A stretch of DNA of 64,000 nt, taken from positions 62,001 through 126,000 of the forward strand of contig JAFKKH010000025.1 of the NCBI GenBank assembly GCA_017305665.1. The letters run 5' to 3'. Of this stretch, positions 18,604-29,609 are shown in pieces (position 1 is the first letter of the stretch; each line of letters begins with the position of its first letter). The stretch is from Hyphomicrobiales bacterium. GTDB lineage: Bacteria > Pseudomonadota > Alphaproteobacteria > Rhizobiales > Xanthobacteraceae. Under the pieces are notes generated by a model, which had not been told where the DNA came from, did no database searches, and saw nothing but the letters and a program-made list of their open reading frames with translations. The translations under genes and the position numbers were made by a program.

Positions 18604-19485
18604 TCAGCTCTTGTCGGCTTTGCGGCGCGAGACGATCTCGATCATCTTCGCCTCATCGTCGTCGGGCGCGTAAGCCACGGCCTTGTCGTAGGCCTCGATG
18701 GCAGCGCGTGCCATCGGAACATCGGCCAGCAGCTTTTCGGCGAGCGAAACGGCATATAGCACATCCTTGCGGCGAAGCGTCGACGTGAAGGATGCTCCGG
18801 AAAAATCGCGCGCGACCATCCGTTTCGAATGGCGGATCACCTGCGGACTCGCCACCGCCCCGGTCGCCAGCGCTTCAGCGACCATCGTCATGTTAAGTCC
18901 GGCCTGCTCGGCAACCGCCAGTCCTTCGGCGAGACTCGCGATCTGCTGGGCGCCCATCAGATTGTTGATCAGCTTGAAGATCGTACCGTTGCCGATCGCA
19001 CCGAAATGGCGGACGGCACTGCCGATGGGCGTCAGGAACGGTTCAGCTCGTTTCAAGTCGGCGCTGTCCGCGCCGACGAGCAGCGTCAGTTTTCCCTCCG
19101 CCGCCGCTTGCGGCAAACCCGTGACCGGGCAATCGAGGTAGACGAGACCGCGCTCCCGCAATTCGCGCGCCATGTCGAGCGCATGCTGATACGAGACCGT
19201 CGAACACTCGATCGCCAGTGTTTTCGCCTGCGCGGCCTCGGCCGCGCCATCGTTGCCCAGCCAAACGTCATGGGATGCTTCGTCATCGGCAACCATCGTG
19301 ACGATGGCGTCGGCGCCGAATGCGGCGTCGGCGGGCGAGTTGGCCCAGCGAGCGCCGCGCCCAACCAGTACATCGGCCTTGGCCTTGCTGCGATTCCAGA
19401 CTGCGACATCGAAGCCCGCATCCAGATAGCGTCCCGCCATGCCTTGGCCCATACGTCCAAGACCGATAAAACCGATACTCGCCAT
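18604..19485 (-). CDS. NAD(P)-dependent 3-hydroxyisobutyrate dehydrogenase-family oxidoreductase
   Basis: A 293-aa beta-hydroxyacid dehydrogenase. The N-terminal dinucleotide fold is IGFIGLGRMGQGMAGRYL; the substrate-binding DCPVTGLPQAAAEGKL and the catalytic lysine in GNGTIFKLINNLMGAQ are intact. Family members oxidise 3-hydroxyisobutyrate or reduce tartronate or succinic semialdehyde; the exact substrate cannot be told. It follows prfB by 14 bases on the same strand. Confidence 0.9.
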   Translation of the reverse strand: MASIGFIGLGRMGQGMAGRYLDAGFDVAVWNRSKAKADVLVGRGARWANSPADAAFGADAIVTMVADDEASHDVWLGNDGAAEAAQAKTLAIECSTVSYQHALDMARELRERGLVYLDCPVTGLPQAAAEGKLTLLVGADSADLKRAEPFLTPIGSAVRHFGAIGNGTIFKLINNLMGAQQIASLAEGLAVAEQAGLNMTMVAEALATGAVASPQVIRHSKRMVARDFSGASFTSTLRRKDVLYAVSLAEKLLADVPMARAAIEAYDKAVAYAPDDDEAKMIEIVSRRKADKS

Positions 19486-19499
19486 GTGCTAATCCAGGT

Positions 19500-20631
<1,132 letters not shown>

Positions 20632-20714
20632 GGATTCTCTGGTGTGCGGCTCATGCCGTCGTTTTGCGATGGCAGGTGATGTAGCCGCGACAGCCGCAAA
20701 GCGCAATCGCGTTA

Positions 20715-20763
20715 GAGCATGATGGCGAAAAGTGGAAACCGGTTTTCGGACAAGATCGTGCTC
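20715..20763. repeat. Intergenic palindromic element (GAGCATGAT...GATCGTGCTC type)
   Basis: A 49-base imperfect palindrome between ponA and prfB. The outer arms GAGCATGAT and ATCGTGCTC pair at 8 of 9 positions; the inner arms CGAAAA and TTTTCG flank a central GTGGAAACCGG. Elements with this sequence frame are scattered between genes in many Rhizobiales. Confidence 0.75.
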
Positions 20764-20773
20764 GATCAAAACC

Positions 20774-23266
20774 TTAGTAGAGGCCGCCGGTCCCCGGCCG
20801 GAACAGGCTGCGATCGGCATCGGGCGGCGGCGGCATCCGGCCATCGACGTCGGCGACCCCAATCACGGAATAATTGTCGGGCGGCGCCGTGCCAGGTTTG
20901 AAGGCCTCGAGGATCGTGCCTGACGTCTGGCCGGGTGCTGCACGCATGCCGGTCTTGGAGTCGACGCGGACCAGCTTGATGCCGGCCGGAATACGGAATT
21001 GCGCCGCGGGCTTGCCGGCGACTGCGAGATTCATGAAATTACGAGCAATCGGTGCTGCGAGATGTCCGCCGGTCGCGGTACGGCCGAGGTTACGCGGCTT
21101 GTCGTAGCCGACATAGACGCCAATCACGAGATCCGGCGTGAATCCAACGAACCAGGCATCCTTCTGATCGTTGGTGGTGCCGGTCTTGCCCGCCATTGGC
21201 CGCCCGAAGCCTGAGAATGCCGACGCGGCGGTGCCGTGCTGGACCACGCCTTCCATCATCGACGTGATCTGATAGGCCGTCATCGAATCCAGTACCTGCT
21301 CGCGATGGTCCACCAGTTGCGGTTCGGGCTGGTTCTTCCAGCCGCCCGGCGCGTCGCATCCCCGGCACTCGCGCTGGTCGTGCTTGTAGATGGTGTGGCC
21401 GTAGCGGTCCTGAATGCGATCGATCAAGGTCGGCTTCACCCTCCGACCGCCGTTGGCAAACATCGAATAGGCCGTGACCATGCGCAGCACCGTCGTTTCA
21501 CCCGCCCCGAGCGCGTAGGACAGATAATTCGGCAATTCGTCATAGACGCCGAAGCGCTTGGCATATTCGCCGATCAGCGGCATGCCGATATCCTGCGCGA
21601 GCCGCACCGTCACCGTATTGAGCGAGCGCTTGAGCGCATTGCGCAGCGTCGTCGGCCCGTAATATTTTTCCTTGGAGTAGTTTTCCGGACGCCAGACGCC
21701 GACGCCCTGCCCCTGATCGATCTCGATCGGCGCATCGACGACCACCGTCGACGGCGTGTAGCCGTTGTCGAGCGCCGATGAATAGACGATCGGCTTGAAC
21801 GACGAACCCGGCTGCCGATACGCCTGCGTCGCGCGATTGAACTGGCTCTGATCGAACGAAAAGCCACCGACCATGGCAAGCACGCGGCCGGTCCACGGAT
21901 CCATCGCAACCATCGCGCCGGAGACTTCGGGCAGTTGCCGCAATCGATACTGACCTTCCTCAGGCTTGCCGTCCTTGCCAATCAACGGATCGGCATAAAT
22001 CACGTCGCCCGGCGACAGCACCTGCGAGACTTTCGTCGGCGTGCGGCCGCGCGTCGGCCCCGATGCCGCCTTGGCCCATTTCACGCCCTCGAGCGTGATC
22101 AGCCCCGTCTGCCGCTCCTTGCTAACGGCCCCGCCGAGTTCGCGGCCGGGCTGGAAGCCGATGCGCGCGGACTGGTCATTGGACTCCAGCACCACCGCCA
22201 TCCGCCACGGCGAAATGTCGGATAGCGATTTGACGTCGGCGAGTTTCACGCCCCAGTCGCCCGAGATATCGAGCTTACTTATCGCGCCGCGCCAGCCCTG
22301 TGCCTCGTCGTAATGGACGAGGCCGTTGGCCATGGTCTTGCGCGCTATTCCCTGCAGCTTCGGATCGAGCGAGGTGCGGACCGACAGGCCCCCCTCGTAG
22401 AGCTTCTTCTCACCATAGCGCTCGAACAGGTCGCGCCGGACTTCCTCGGCAAAATATTCGCCGGCGAACGTATGAGCGCCATTGGCGCGATTGGTGACGA
22501 TCAGCGGATCCTTACGCGCCTTCTCGGCGTCGGCCTGGGTGATCCAGCCGTTCTCCAACAGACGATCGATGACGTAGTTGCGGCGCTCGATCGCGCGGTC
22601 GTGGTTCTTGACCGGATGCAGGGTCGACGGCGCCTTCGGCAGCGCCGCCAGATAGGCTGCTTCCGCTACCGTCAGTTCATTGACCGACTTGTCGAAGTAC
22701 ACCAGCGACGCCGCCGCGATGCCGTAGGCGCCGAGGCCAAGATAGATCTCGTTGAGATACAGTTCGAGAATCTTGTCCTTGGAATAGGCGCGCTCAATGC
22801 GCATCGCCAGCAACGCTTCCTTGATCTTGCGGGTGAAGGACACCTCGTTGGTCAGGAGGAAGTTCTTGGCGACCTGCTGGGTGATGGTGGAGGCGCCCTG
22901 CGGCCGCTTGTTGGAGCCGAGATTCTGGACATAAAGGAGCGCGGCGCGCAGCATGCCTGAATAGTCGATGCCGCCGTGTTCATAAAAATTCTTGTCCTCG
23001 GCGGCGAGGAACGCGTTGATGACGAGCTTCGGGACGGCCTGGATCGGCAGATAGAGCCGGCGTTCCTTGGAATACTCGCCGAGCAGGGACCCGTCCGACG
23101 CATGGACACGGGTCATCACAGGCGGCTCGTAATTCTGAAGCTGCGTATAGTCGGGCAGATCCTTGGAAAAATGCCAGATCAGCCCCGCCGCCGCGGCGAC
23201 GCCGACCAGAAACACGATGGTTCCCGCGGCAAACAGAAAGCCCATGAACCGCAGCAGCAAACGCAT
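20774..23266 (-). CDS. ponA: Penicillin-binding protein 1A, bifunctional transglycosylase/transpeptidase
   Basis: Class A PBP, 830 aa, polymerising and cross-linking peptidoglycan at the inner membrane. The N-terminal span is FLFAAGTIVFLVGVAAAAGL (about 10-29). The GT51 domain has AFLAAEDKNFYEHGGIDYSG and QGASTITQQVAKN; the transpeptidase domain has the serine in QPGSSFKPIVY, KRSLNTVTV and KTGTTNDQKDAW. An OB-like insert lies between the two. It is upstream of prfB and 190 bases downstream of amiC on the same strand. Confidence 0.97.
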   Translation of the reverse strand: MRLLLRFMGFLFAAGTIVFLVGVAAAAGLIWHFSKDLPDYTQLQNYEPPVMTRVHASDGSLLGEYSKERRLYLPIQAVPKLVINAFLAAEDKNFYEHGGIDYSGMLRAALLYVQNLGSNKRPQGASTITQQVAKNFLLTNEVSFTRKIKEALLAMRIERAYSKDKILELYLNEIYLGLGAYGIAAASLVYFDKSVNELTVAEAAYLAALPKAPSTLHPVKNHDRAIERRNYVIDRLLENGWITQADAEKARKDPLIVTNRANGAHTFAGEYFAEEVRRDLFERYGEKKLYEGGLSVRTSLDPKLQGIARKTMANGLVHYDEAQGWRGAISKLDISGDWGVKLADVKSLSDISPWRMAVVLESNDQSARIGFQPGRELGGAVSKERQTGLITLEGVKWAKAASGPTRGRTPTKVSQVLSPGDVIYADPLIGKDGKPEEGQYRLRQLPEVSGAMVAMDPWTGRVLAMVGGFSFDQSQFNRATQAYRQPGSSFKPIVYSSALDNGYTPSTVVVDAPIEIDQGQGVGVWRPENYSKEKYYGPTTLRNALKRSLNTVTVRLAQDIGMPLIGEYAKRFGVYDELPNYLSYALGAGETTVLRMVTAYSMFANGGRRVKPTLIDRIQDRYGHTIYKHDQRECRGCDAPGGWKNQPEPQLVDHREQVLDSMTAYQITSMMEGVVQHGTAASAFSGFGRPMAGKTGTTNDQKDAWFVGFTPDLVIGVYVGYDKPRNLGRTATGGHLAAPIARNFMNLAVAGKPAAQFRIPAGIKLVRVDSKTGMRAAPGQTSGTILEAFKPGTAPPDNYSVIGVADVDGRMPPPPDADRSLFRPGTGGLY

Positions 23267-23456
23267 TATCGAGTATCCGTTTCATTCCCTGCGCTGCGGA
23301 AGGTCATCCGCAGGCCGTGCCGTTCCACCGAAGCATCCGCCGGGCGGAACCCGGGGTCTGGCTGATTCTGCGAACCCTGCGACAACTTTTCTATAGAGCG
23401 GGCGCTGTGGCCAAACTAGGGCTTCCGCCTATCGGCTCAGTCTTTTTCAGCCTCAC

Positions 23457-24764
23457 TCAATCGGACGGCGCGGCCGAAACCACCCGCTTCGCCAGGAACG
23501 TCTCAACCGCCTCCGCGACCGAACCGACGGTCCGCGACCGCCAGCCCTCCGACGTCAGGTGCTGAAGATCGGCTTTGTTCGAGACGTAGCCGAGTTCGAC
23601 CAGCACCGAGGGCACGTCCGGCGCCTTCAAAACCCTAAACCCCGCGGACTTCAGGGGTCGCTTATGCATCCGCGTCGTCGTTTTCATCTCGTTCATCAAC
23701 AACCGGGCGAAGCGGTTTGAAAATGTCCGGGTTTCCCGCTGCGCGAGGTCGATCAGGATATCCGCGACCGCCGGCGGTTCTTCCGTCAGGTTCACGCCAC
23801 CGATCGCGTCCGCCTTGTTTTCCGACTCCGCCAGCTTTTCGGCTTCGGCGTCCGACGCTTTGTCCGACAGCGTATAGATCGTGGCGCCCTGTGCATCACC
23901 CTCGCGACGCGGCAAGGCATCCGCATGGATCGACACGAACAACGCGGCACCGTTGGTTCGGGCGACGTGAACCCGGTCGGCAAGCGGAATGAAAGTATCA
24001 TCCGTTCGCGTCATGACGACGCGATACCGGCCGTCCTTCTCGATGCGGTCGCGCAATGCCAGCGCGAAAGCCAGCACCAGACTCTTTTCCGTCTCGCCGG
24101 TCGAAGCCTGGGTACCGTTGTCGATTCCGCCATGGCCGGGATCGATCACGACGGTGGGTCGCGCATCCGGCGACGACAACGCGGGGCCGGATGCATCGGC
24201 GACGGCAGGGCCTGAATCGACCGCCGGCCGCAGTTCGGGCTTGTTCGACGCCGCCACCAGGCGGCCGAAGGTGGCACGGTCGGTCGCTTCCAGTTCGATC
24301 ACCAGACGTGGCGGCTGCCCGTTCGCCGCATCGAGAACATAGGCTTTTTCGACCTTCGCGGGGCCCGTGAGATCGAACACGATCCGCGAGCCGCCCGGCA
24401 TGACCAGACCGTAGCGGAATGCCTTGATGAGCCCTCGCCCCGCTGCGCCGGCGTTGGAAGGCAGATGGAATGTCACTTGCGGAATGTCGACGACAACCCG
24501 ATCGGGATTGGCCAACGGGAATGCATGAATCTCGATTTTCTTGTCGAGATCGAGAATGAAACGGGTCTGTTTGGCATCACCCGCCAGCCGCACGTCGGAG
24601 GCGATTGGCAAATCATCCACAACCGATGGGCGAGCGGTTTCGCTCTCCGCGGCGGCGGCTGACACCGCTCCGGGAAAGAACAGTGCTGCGGCACACAGCC
24701 ATGCAGCCCCAAGCAAAACGACGTGATTTGCGCGGCCCGCCAACGAATCCAAGCCTCCGAGCAA
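23457..24764 (-). CDS. amiC: N-acetylmuramoyl-L-alanine amidase with AMIN domain
   Basis: Periplasmic cell-separation amidase, about 435 aa. A hydrophobic signal segment (VVLLGAAWLCAAALFFPGAV) precedes an AMIN domain (about 50-165, including QTRFILDLDKKIEIHAF), which targets septal peptidoglycan. The amidase_3 domain shows VVIDPGHGGID, FVSIHADAL and VLVELGYVSNKADL, giving zinc ligands and the catalytic glutamate. No ATG lies near the N-terminus: TTG at 24764 or TTG at 24743 (with GGAGG ten bases before) are the candidates. It is divergent from rne. Confidence 0.93.
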   Translation of the reverse strand: MLGGLDSLAGRANHVVLLGAAWLCAAALFFPGAVSAAAAESETARPSVVDDLPIASDVRLAGDAKQTRFILDLDKKIEIHAFPLANPDRVVVDIPQVTFHLPSNAGAAGRGLIKAFRYGLVMPGGSRIVFDLTGPAKVEKAYVLDAANGQPPRLVIELEATDRATFGRLVAASNKPELRPAVDSGPAVADASGPALSSPDARPTVVIDPGHGGIDNGTQASTGETEKSLVLAFALALRDRIEKDGRYRVVMTRTDDTFIPLADRVHVARTNGAALFVSIHADALPRREGDAQGATIYTLSDKASDAEAEKLAESENKADAIGGVNLTEEPPAVADILIDLAQRETRTFSNRFARLLMNEMKTTTRMHKRPLKSAGFRVLKAPDVPSVLVELGYVSNKADLQHLTSEGWRSRTVGSVAEAVETFLAKRVVSAAPSD

Positions 24765-25434
24765 CCCTCTTACCGCAATAGGACCGCAGGGTTAACCGGA
24801 CCTTAAGTCGTTGCAGCCGAATAAGGACGGGTGTTGCCGGCTGGCGACGCTCCCTTGCATGCGCCGGCCAATCCACGTATGTAAGTGACTGCTGACGGTT
24901 AAACTCCCGGTTGTGTCGCGTTCAGCCTCCCGGTGCAGCGCAGGGCTTCAAGCAGATCGAAGTCCGGCGTTTTTCCGATCCCTCCACAGCCAGCGCAGCG
25001 CGCGGCTGATCGGAGTGGCGGTTCAGGCCCGAGCGGCGTCCGGTCCCAGGTCAAGGTTCTTCGCCAGGGGCGGTTTCGGACACTTCATGACCGACGTCGC
25101 GGCCCTGGCCGCGAGAATTGTGACAGCCAGCGAGCGCCTCGGCGCCGCGCTGGTCCCGTCAGCAACGAAGGCGGCGCTTCTGCCGCCAAACCTGTTCAGA
25201 CGGGCCGACGCTTGATGCGCCAGACTGTGAAGCCGACCGATCTCCTCGCAAACATCGCGCCGATGCGAAGCGAAAGCTTCGCGCGCCGCGTTGCGCCGGG
25301 AGCAGGTTCGGCAGGGCGCCCCGGGTTGCGTTTCGGCCTTCCCCTCACCCCCGAATCAGGTGGACCGTCGCGTCATCCGGCCGCGCGACACGCGCGCGCC
25401 GTCCTGCGCGTCCTCCGCCGCCAAGAGCTCCAAA
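24765..25434 (+). promoter_or_regulatory. Long upstream region / probable 5' leader of rne
   Basis: 670 bases between divergent amiC and rne hold no convincing gene. Several hairpins are visible on the plus strand: GGCGGC, loop GCTTCT, GCCGCC at 25170-25187, and GCGAAGC, GAAA tetraloop, GCTTCGC at 25265-25282. RNase E controls its own mRNA through a long structured 5' untranslated region in E. coli; a similar role here is inference from length, position and structure. Confidence 0.5.
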
Positions 25435-28400
25435 ATGCCCAACAAAATGTTGATCGATGCCACCCACCCGGAGGAGACCCGGGTGGTCGTGGTCCGCGGC
25501 AACCGCGTCGAGGAATTTGATTTCGAGTCCGCCCAGCGCAAGCAACTGCGCGGCAACATCTATCTCGCCAAGGTCACGCGCGTCGAACCGTCGCTGCAAG
25601 CCGCATTCATCGAATATGGCGGAAACCGCCACGGCTTCCTCGCCTTCAGCGAAATCCATCCCGACTACTACCAAATTCCGGTCGCCGACCGTCAGGCCCT
25701 GATCGAGGCCGACGAACGCGCCCATCGCGAGGCCGAGGAGGAGTCGGAAAACCGCTCCAGCCGCCGTCGTTCGCGGCATCGCAATTCCCGCCGGCGCGGG
25801 CATGGCGATCGTGTCCGCAGTGCGGTCGTTGAGGATCCGAGCCAGGAAGCGCAGCCGCACCACACCCTCGACGGTGACGATCATTCACACGACGATCACG
25901 CCCATGGCGAATATGGCCACACCGATGCTCACGATCCGGATCACCATGGTGCCGACCCCGATCATCACCACGACGGCGACCACGAGCATATTCATGCCTA
26001 TGCCAACGACGCGGATGTTCACGAGCACGCAGACGCTGCCGATCATGCCGATCACGAACGCACCGAGCATGAAGACGCTCAGCACCACGGCGTAGCGGAA
26101 GGCGTCTCATTCTCGAGTCCGGCGGAAGCCGCGGTCGCGGAAGCCATCGCAATCCCGGAAGTGGCCGAACCGGAAACCGTGTCCGACCCGGAGCACGTGG
26201 GCGAAGCCCATGATGAGCAGGCCTCCGGCAGCAGCGCCGCTTATACCGACGATGCGGCCGATGCGGGTCAGGCCGATAGCTCCCATGGCGACGAATCTTT
26301 CGCATCCGCCGAGGACAACCATCACGCCGAGGGCGAGGATGACGACGGCGAGGATACCGAGGAAGAGGAGCAGGTCGAATCCGTCGGCGGCGACGACGCG
26401 CTCGAGGAAGTGCCCGAGCGCGCCTACCGGCCGCGCCGCCAGTACAAGATTCAGGAGGTCATCAAGCGCCGGCAGGTGATGCTGGTGCAGGTGGTCAAGG
26501 AGGAGCGCGGCAACAAGGGCGCAGCACTGACGACCTATCTGTCGCTCGCCGGCCGCTATGCCGTGCTGATGCCAAACACCGCACGCGGCGGTGGCATCAG
26601 CCGCAAGATCACGTCGGCGCAGGACCGTTCGCGACTCAAGGAAGTGGTGCAGGATCTCGACGTGCCCGAGGGCATGGGGATCATCCTGCGCACCGCCGGT
26701 GCCTCGCGCACCAAGCCCGAGATCAAGCGCGACTTCGAGTACCTGATCCGCATGTGGGAAACCGTGCGCGACATGACGCTGCGCTCGCAGGCCCCGACCC
26801 TCGTCTACGAGGAAGGCTCGCTGATCAAGCGGTCGCTGCGCGATCTCTACAACAAGGAAATCGACGAGGTCATGGTCGCCGGCGAAGCCGGATACCATGA
26901 GGCGCGCGACTTCATGAAGATGCTGATGCCGTCCAACGTGAGGGCAGTGAAGCAGTATCGCGACGGCCAGCCGCTGTTCTCGCGCATGGGCGTCGAAAGC
27001 CAGCTCGATGCGATGTTCTCGCCGACCGTGCAACTGCGCTCCGGCGGCTACCTTGTCATCAATCAGACCGAGGCGCTGGTCTCCATCGACGTCAACTCGG
27101 GCCGCTCGACCCGCGAGCACCATATCGAGGACACAGCGCTCAAGACCAATCTCGAGGCGGCCGAGGAGGTCGCCCGGCAGTTGCGGCTGCGCGATCTCGC
27201 CGGCCTGATCGTCATCGACTTCATCGACATGGACGAGAAGCGCAACAATCGTGCGGTAGAGCGCAAGCTCAGCGATTGCCTGCGTCATGACCGCGCGCGC
27301 ATCCAGGTCGGACGCATCTCGCACTTCGGCCTGCTGGAAATGTCACGCCAGCGCATCCGTGCCAGCGTGCTGGAAAGCTCCACGGAGCCCTGTCCGCATT
27401 GCGGCGGCACCGGTCACGTCCGTTCGGTCTCCTCGGTTGCCCTGCAACTGCTGCGCGGCCTTGAGGAAATCCTGATGAAGGGCGCAACGCACAACCTCGT
27501 GGTGCGCACGCGCACCGAGGTTGCACTGTACGTGCTCAACCACAAGCGCGGCCATCTGCGCGATCTCGAGAACGGCTTCAAGGTGACCCTCGCTGTGATC
27601 GCCGACCCGACGGTCAACGGCCAGCAGTCCTACATCATCGACCGCGGCGAGCAGGTGCATACGCTGGAGGCCGCCAAGGCATTGCTGGCGGCACAGCTTG
27701 CCGCGTCGCCGCCGCAGATCGAAGAGGCCTATGACGACGAAGAACCCTTCGAGGTCGAGGCCGAGGTCGAAACCGACGAGACCGAAGGCCTCGCCGGCGA
27801 ACAGGCTGCTGGCGAAGGCGGCGAATCTGACGGTGATGGCCGCAAACGCAAGCGCCGCAGGCGCCGCCGTGGACGGTCCGGGGAAGCCCGTGACGGGATG
27901 GCCGCGCGGGATGACGATGGCAACGACAGCAGCCAGGCCGATGATGCCGCTGACGCTGTCGGCACGACCGACGACACGGATGCGTCCAGCGAGGCCGGCG
28001 ATCAGGACGCTGACGCGCGGGCCGACGAGTCAGCGGACGGCGAACGGCGGCCGCGCCGCCGCGGACGCCGTGGCGGACGCCGCCGGCGCGGCAATGGTGG
28101 CGAAGCCGGGCTTGCCGGATCGATCGCTGATGAACTCGGTCCGACTTCGGAGCCCGAAATTGCTGAGGCGGTCGCAGACTTCGATTCCGCGCCTCCGCTG
28201 TCCGAACAGCCGACGCAAATCAGCGACGATGAACCGCCGCCGCAGGCCGAACAGTCGCCGGCTCCCCAGCCGGAGGCTCACGCTCTATCAATCCAGACCC
28301 AGGACGACACGACGGTTGAGCCCGAAAAGGCGCCCCGCCGCCGCTCGACTGTTCGCGAGAAGGTCAGCTTCGCACCGCAGCCCGAGCCTGCGCCCGTCGC

Positions 28401-28521
28401 AGAGATCCAGCCAGAGTCGCCTGCAGCTGCGCAGCCCGATCAGCCGGCGTCGGACGCGGCCGAAGCGCAGCAACCGCGCCGCGCGGGATGGTGGTCACGC
28501 CGGTTCGGCAACGGCACCTGA
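25435..28521 (+). CDS. rne: Ribonuclease E with large acidic/histidine-rich insert
   Basis: Endoribonuclease E, 1028 aa from the ATG at 25435 (MPNKMLIDATHPEETRV). The S1 domain is split: NIYLAKVTRVEPSLQAAF (about 39-56) and YKIQEVIKRRQVMLVQVV (about 335) flank an acidic insert of some 250 residues. Residues about 142-220 of it contain 23 histidines. The catalytic aspartates are in VSIDVNSGR (about 548) and VIDFIDM (about 592); the Zn-link is EPCPHCGGTGH (about 650). The C-terminal tail is disordered with arginine-rich patches (KRKRRRRRRGRS, RRRGRRGGRRRRG), likely RNA-binding, and ends RAGWWSRRFGNGT. Confidence 0.96.
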   Translation: MPNKMLIDATHPEETRVVVVRGNRVEEFDFESAQRKQLRGNIYLAKVTRVEPSLQAAFIEYGGNRHGFLAFSEIHPDYYQIPVADRQALIEADERAHREAEEESENRSSRRRSRHRNSRRRGHGDRVRSAVVEDPSQEAQPHHTLDGDDHSHDDHAHGEYGHTDAHDPDHHGADPDHHHDGDHEHIHAYANDADVHEHADAADHADHERTEHEDAQHHGVAEGVSFSSPAEAAVAEAIAIPEVAEPETVSDPEHVGEAHDEQASGSSAAYTDDAADAGQADSSHGDESFASAEDNHHAEGEDDDGEDTEEEEQVESVGGDDALEEVPERAYRPRRQYKIQEVIKRRQVMLVQVVKEERGNKGAALTTYLSLAGRYAVLMPNTARGGGISRKITSAQDRSRLKEVVQDLDVPEGMGIILRTAGASRTKPEIKRDFEYLIRMWETVRDMTLRSQAPTLVYEEGSLIKRSLRDLYNKEIDEVMVAGEAGYHEARDFMKMLMPSNVRAVKQYRDGQPLFSRMGVESQLDAMFSPTVQLRSGGYLVINQTEALVSIDVNSGRSTREHHIEDTALKTNLEAAEEVARQLRLRDLAGLIVIDFIDMDEKRNNRAVERKLSDCLRHDRARIQVGRISHFGLLEMSRQRIRASVLESSTEPCPHCGGTGHVRSVSSVALQLLRGLEEILMKGATHNLVVRTRTEVALYVLNHKRGHLRDLENGFKVTLAVIADPTVNGQQSYIIDRGEQVHTLEAAKALLAAQLAASPPQIEEAYDDEEPFEVEAEVETDETEGLAGEQAAGEGGESDGDGRKRKRRRRRRGRSGEARDGMAARDDDGNDSSQADDAADAVGTTDDTDASSEAGDQDADARADESADGERRPRRRGRRGGRRRRGNGGEAGLAGSIADELGPTSEPEIAEAVADFDSAPPLSEQPTQISDDEPPPQAEQSPAPQPEAHALSIQTQDDTTVEPEKAPRRRSTVREKVSFAPQPEPAPVAEIQPESPAAAQPDQPASDAAEAQQPRRAGWWSRRFGNGT

Positions 28522-28539
28522 TCGGTTTCCGCAACATGC

Positions 28540-28567
28540 AAAACGCCCGGCTTGCGCCGGGCGTTTT
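28540..28567. terminator. Rho-independent terminator after rne
   Basis: Perfect 12-bp stem AAAACGCCCGGC, loop TTGC, GCCGGGCGTTTT at 28540-28567, followed by CGTTTG. It sits between convergent rne and thiL, and the A-run on one side and T-run on the other make it usable from both directions. Confidence 0.9.
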
Positions 28568-28599
28568 CGTTTGTCGTTACGGCTCTTAAGCCGCACAAC

Positions 28600-29568
28600 T
28601 CAGAAATGACTGTACGACAACCGCGGAAGCACGATCTCCCTGCCCTCCGCATCCGACCATCGCGGCGACGCATGACCATCGACAATCCTGCCGATCGGCG
28701 TCACCGCGACGCCGGCTTCGCCAGCCGCTTTCACGAAAGCATCAAGCCGTTCGTCCGGAATCGTGCACAGGATCTCATAATCGTCGCCGCCGCTCACAGC
28801 GATCTCAAAAGCGCTCCTCCCCCGCGCAATTAACCCGCGCGCAGCATCCGAGAACGGAACGGCGCCGGCATCGATCGCGGCCGAGACGCCCGATGCGGCA
28901 CATAACTTTGCGAGATCGCCGGCGAGACCGTCCGACACATCCATCGCTGCGCGCGCATACTTTTGAACCGCGGTCGCGAGCCCAACACGCGGCTGCGGCA
29001 CCCGATAGCGGCCGATCAACGCCTCGCGCGCTGCGTCATCGGCCGTCATCTTGCCGCTGAGGAACGCAAGCCCCAGCGCCGCGTCTCCGATGGTGCCTGA
29101 CACGACAATGCGATCGCCCGGCCGCGCAGACGTGCGTTTGACCAGACCGCCCGGCGGCACGCGGCCAAACGCCGTGATGGAAATTGTCAATGGCCCAGGC
29201 GTCGAGACCGTGTCCCCGCCGAGCAGCGGACAGTGAAACATGGCCGCATCGCCGCCGAGCCCTTGTGCGAACGGCGCGAGCCATTGTTCATTGACCTCAC
29301 GCAAGGCCAGCGTCAGCACGAAGCCGGCCGGCGTCGCGCCCTTGGCGGCGAGATCGGAGAGATTGACCCGTAGCGCTTTCTTCGCGATCGTATCCGGCGG
29401 ATCGCCAATCAGATAATGCACGCCCTCGACGATCGCGTCGGTCGTGACCACGAGGTCGTCGCCGCCGCCCTTCAAGAAAGCCGCATCGTCGGTCAGCCCT
29501 AGCGCGCCGGGATCGGTCGCGAGCGGCTTGAAATAGCGGGCAATCAGATCGTCTTCACCGGAAGGCAT
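28600..29568 (-). CDS. thiL: Thiamine-monophosphate kinase
   Basis: ThiL phosphorylates thiamine monophosphate to the cofactor thiamine diphosphate. 322 aa, normal length. MPSGEDDLIARYFKPLA matches the family start, followed by the Mg/ATP-binding GLTDDAAFLKGG, then VTTDAIVEGVHYL and AMDVSDGLAGDLAKLC. It is the last gene of the glyA-nrdR-rib-nusB run on the minus strand, separated from nusB by a 101-base repeat-bearing gap. Confidence 0.96.
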   Translation of the reverse strand: MPSGEDDLIARYFKPLATDPGALGLTDDAAFLKGGGDDLVVTTDAIVEGVHYLIGDPPDTIAKKALRVNLSDLAAKGATPAGFVLTLALREVNEQWLAPFAQGLGGDAAMFHCPLLGGDTVSTPGPLTISITAFGRVPPGGLVKRTSARPGDRIVVSGTIGDAALGLAFLSGKMTADDAAREALIGRYRVPQPRVGLATAVQKYARAAMDVSDGLAGDLAKLCAASGVSAAIDAGAVPFSDAARGLIARGRSAFEIAVSGGDDYEILCTIPDERLDAFVKAAGEAGVAVTPIGRIVDGHASPRWSDAEGREIVLPRLSYSHF

Positions 29569-29609
29569 TGATTGCTCTCCGCGACATCGCGACCAACTTC
29601 AGGAATCCT

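Noticed and set aside
26107-27324. 405-aa minus-strand frame within rne
   Set aside because: Shadow of the RNase E catalytic region; the plus-strand frame carries all catalytic motifs.
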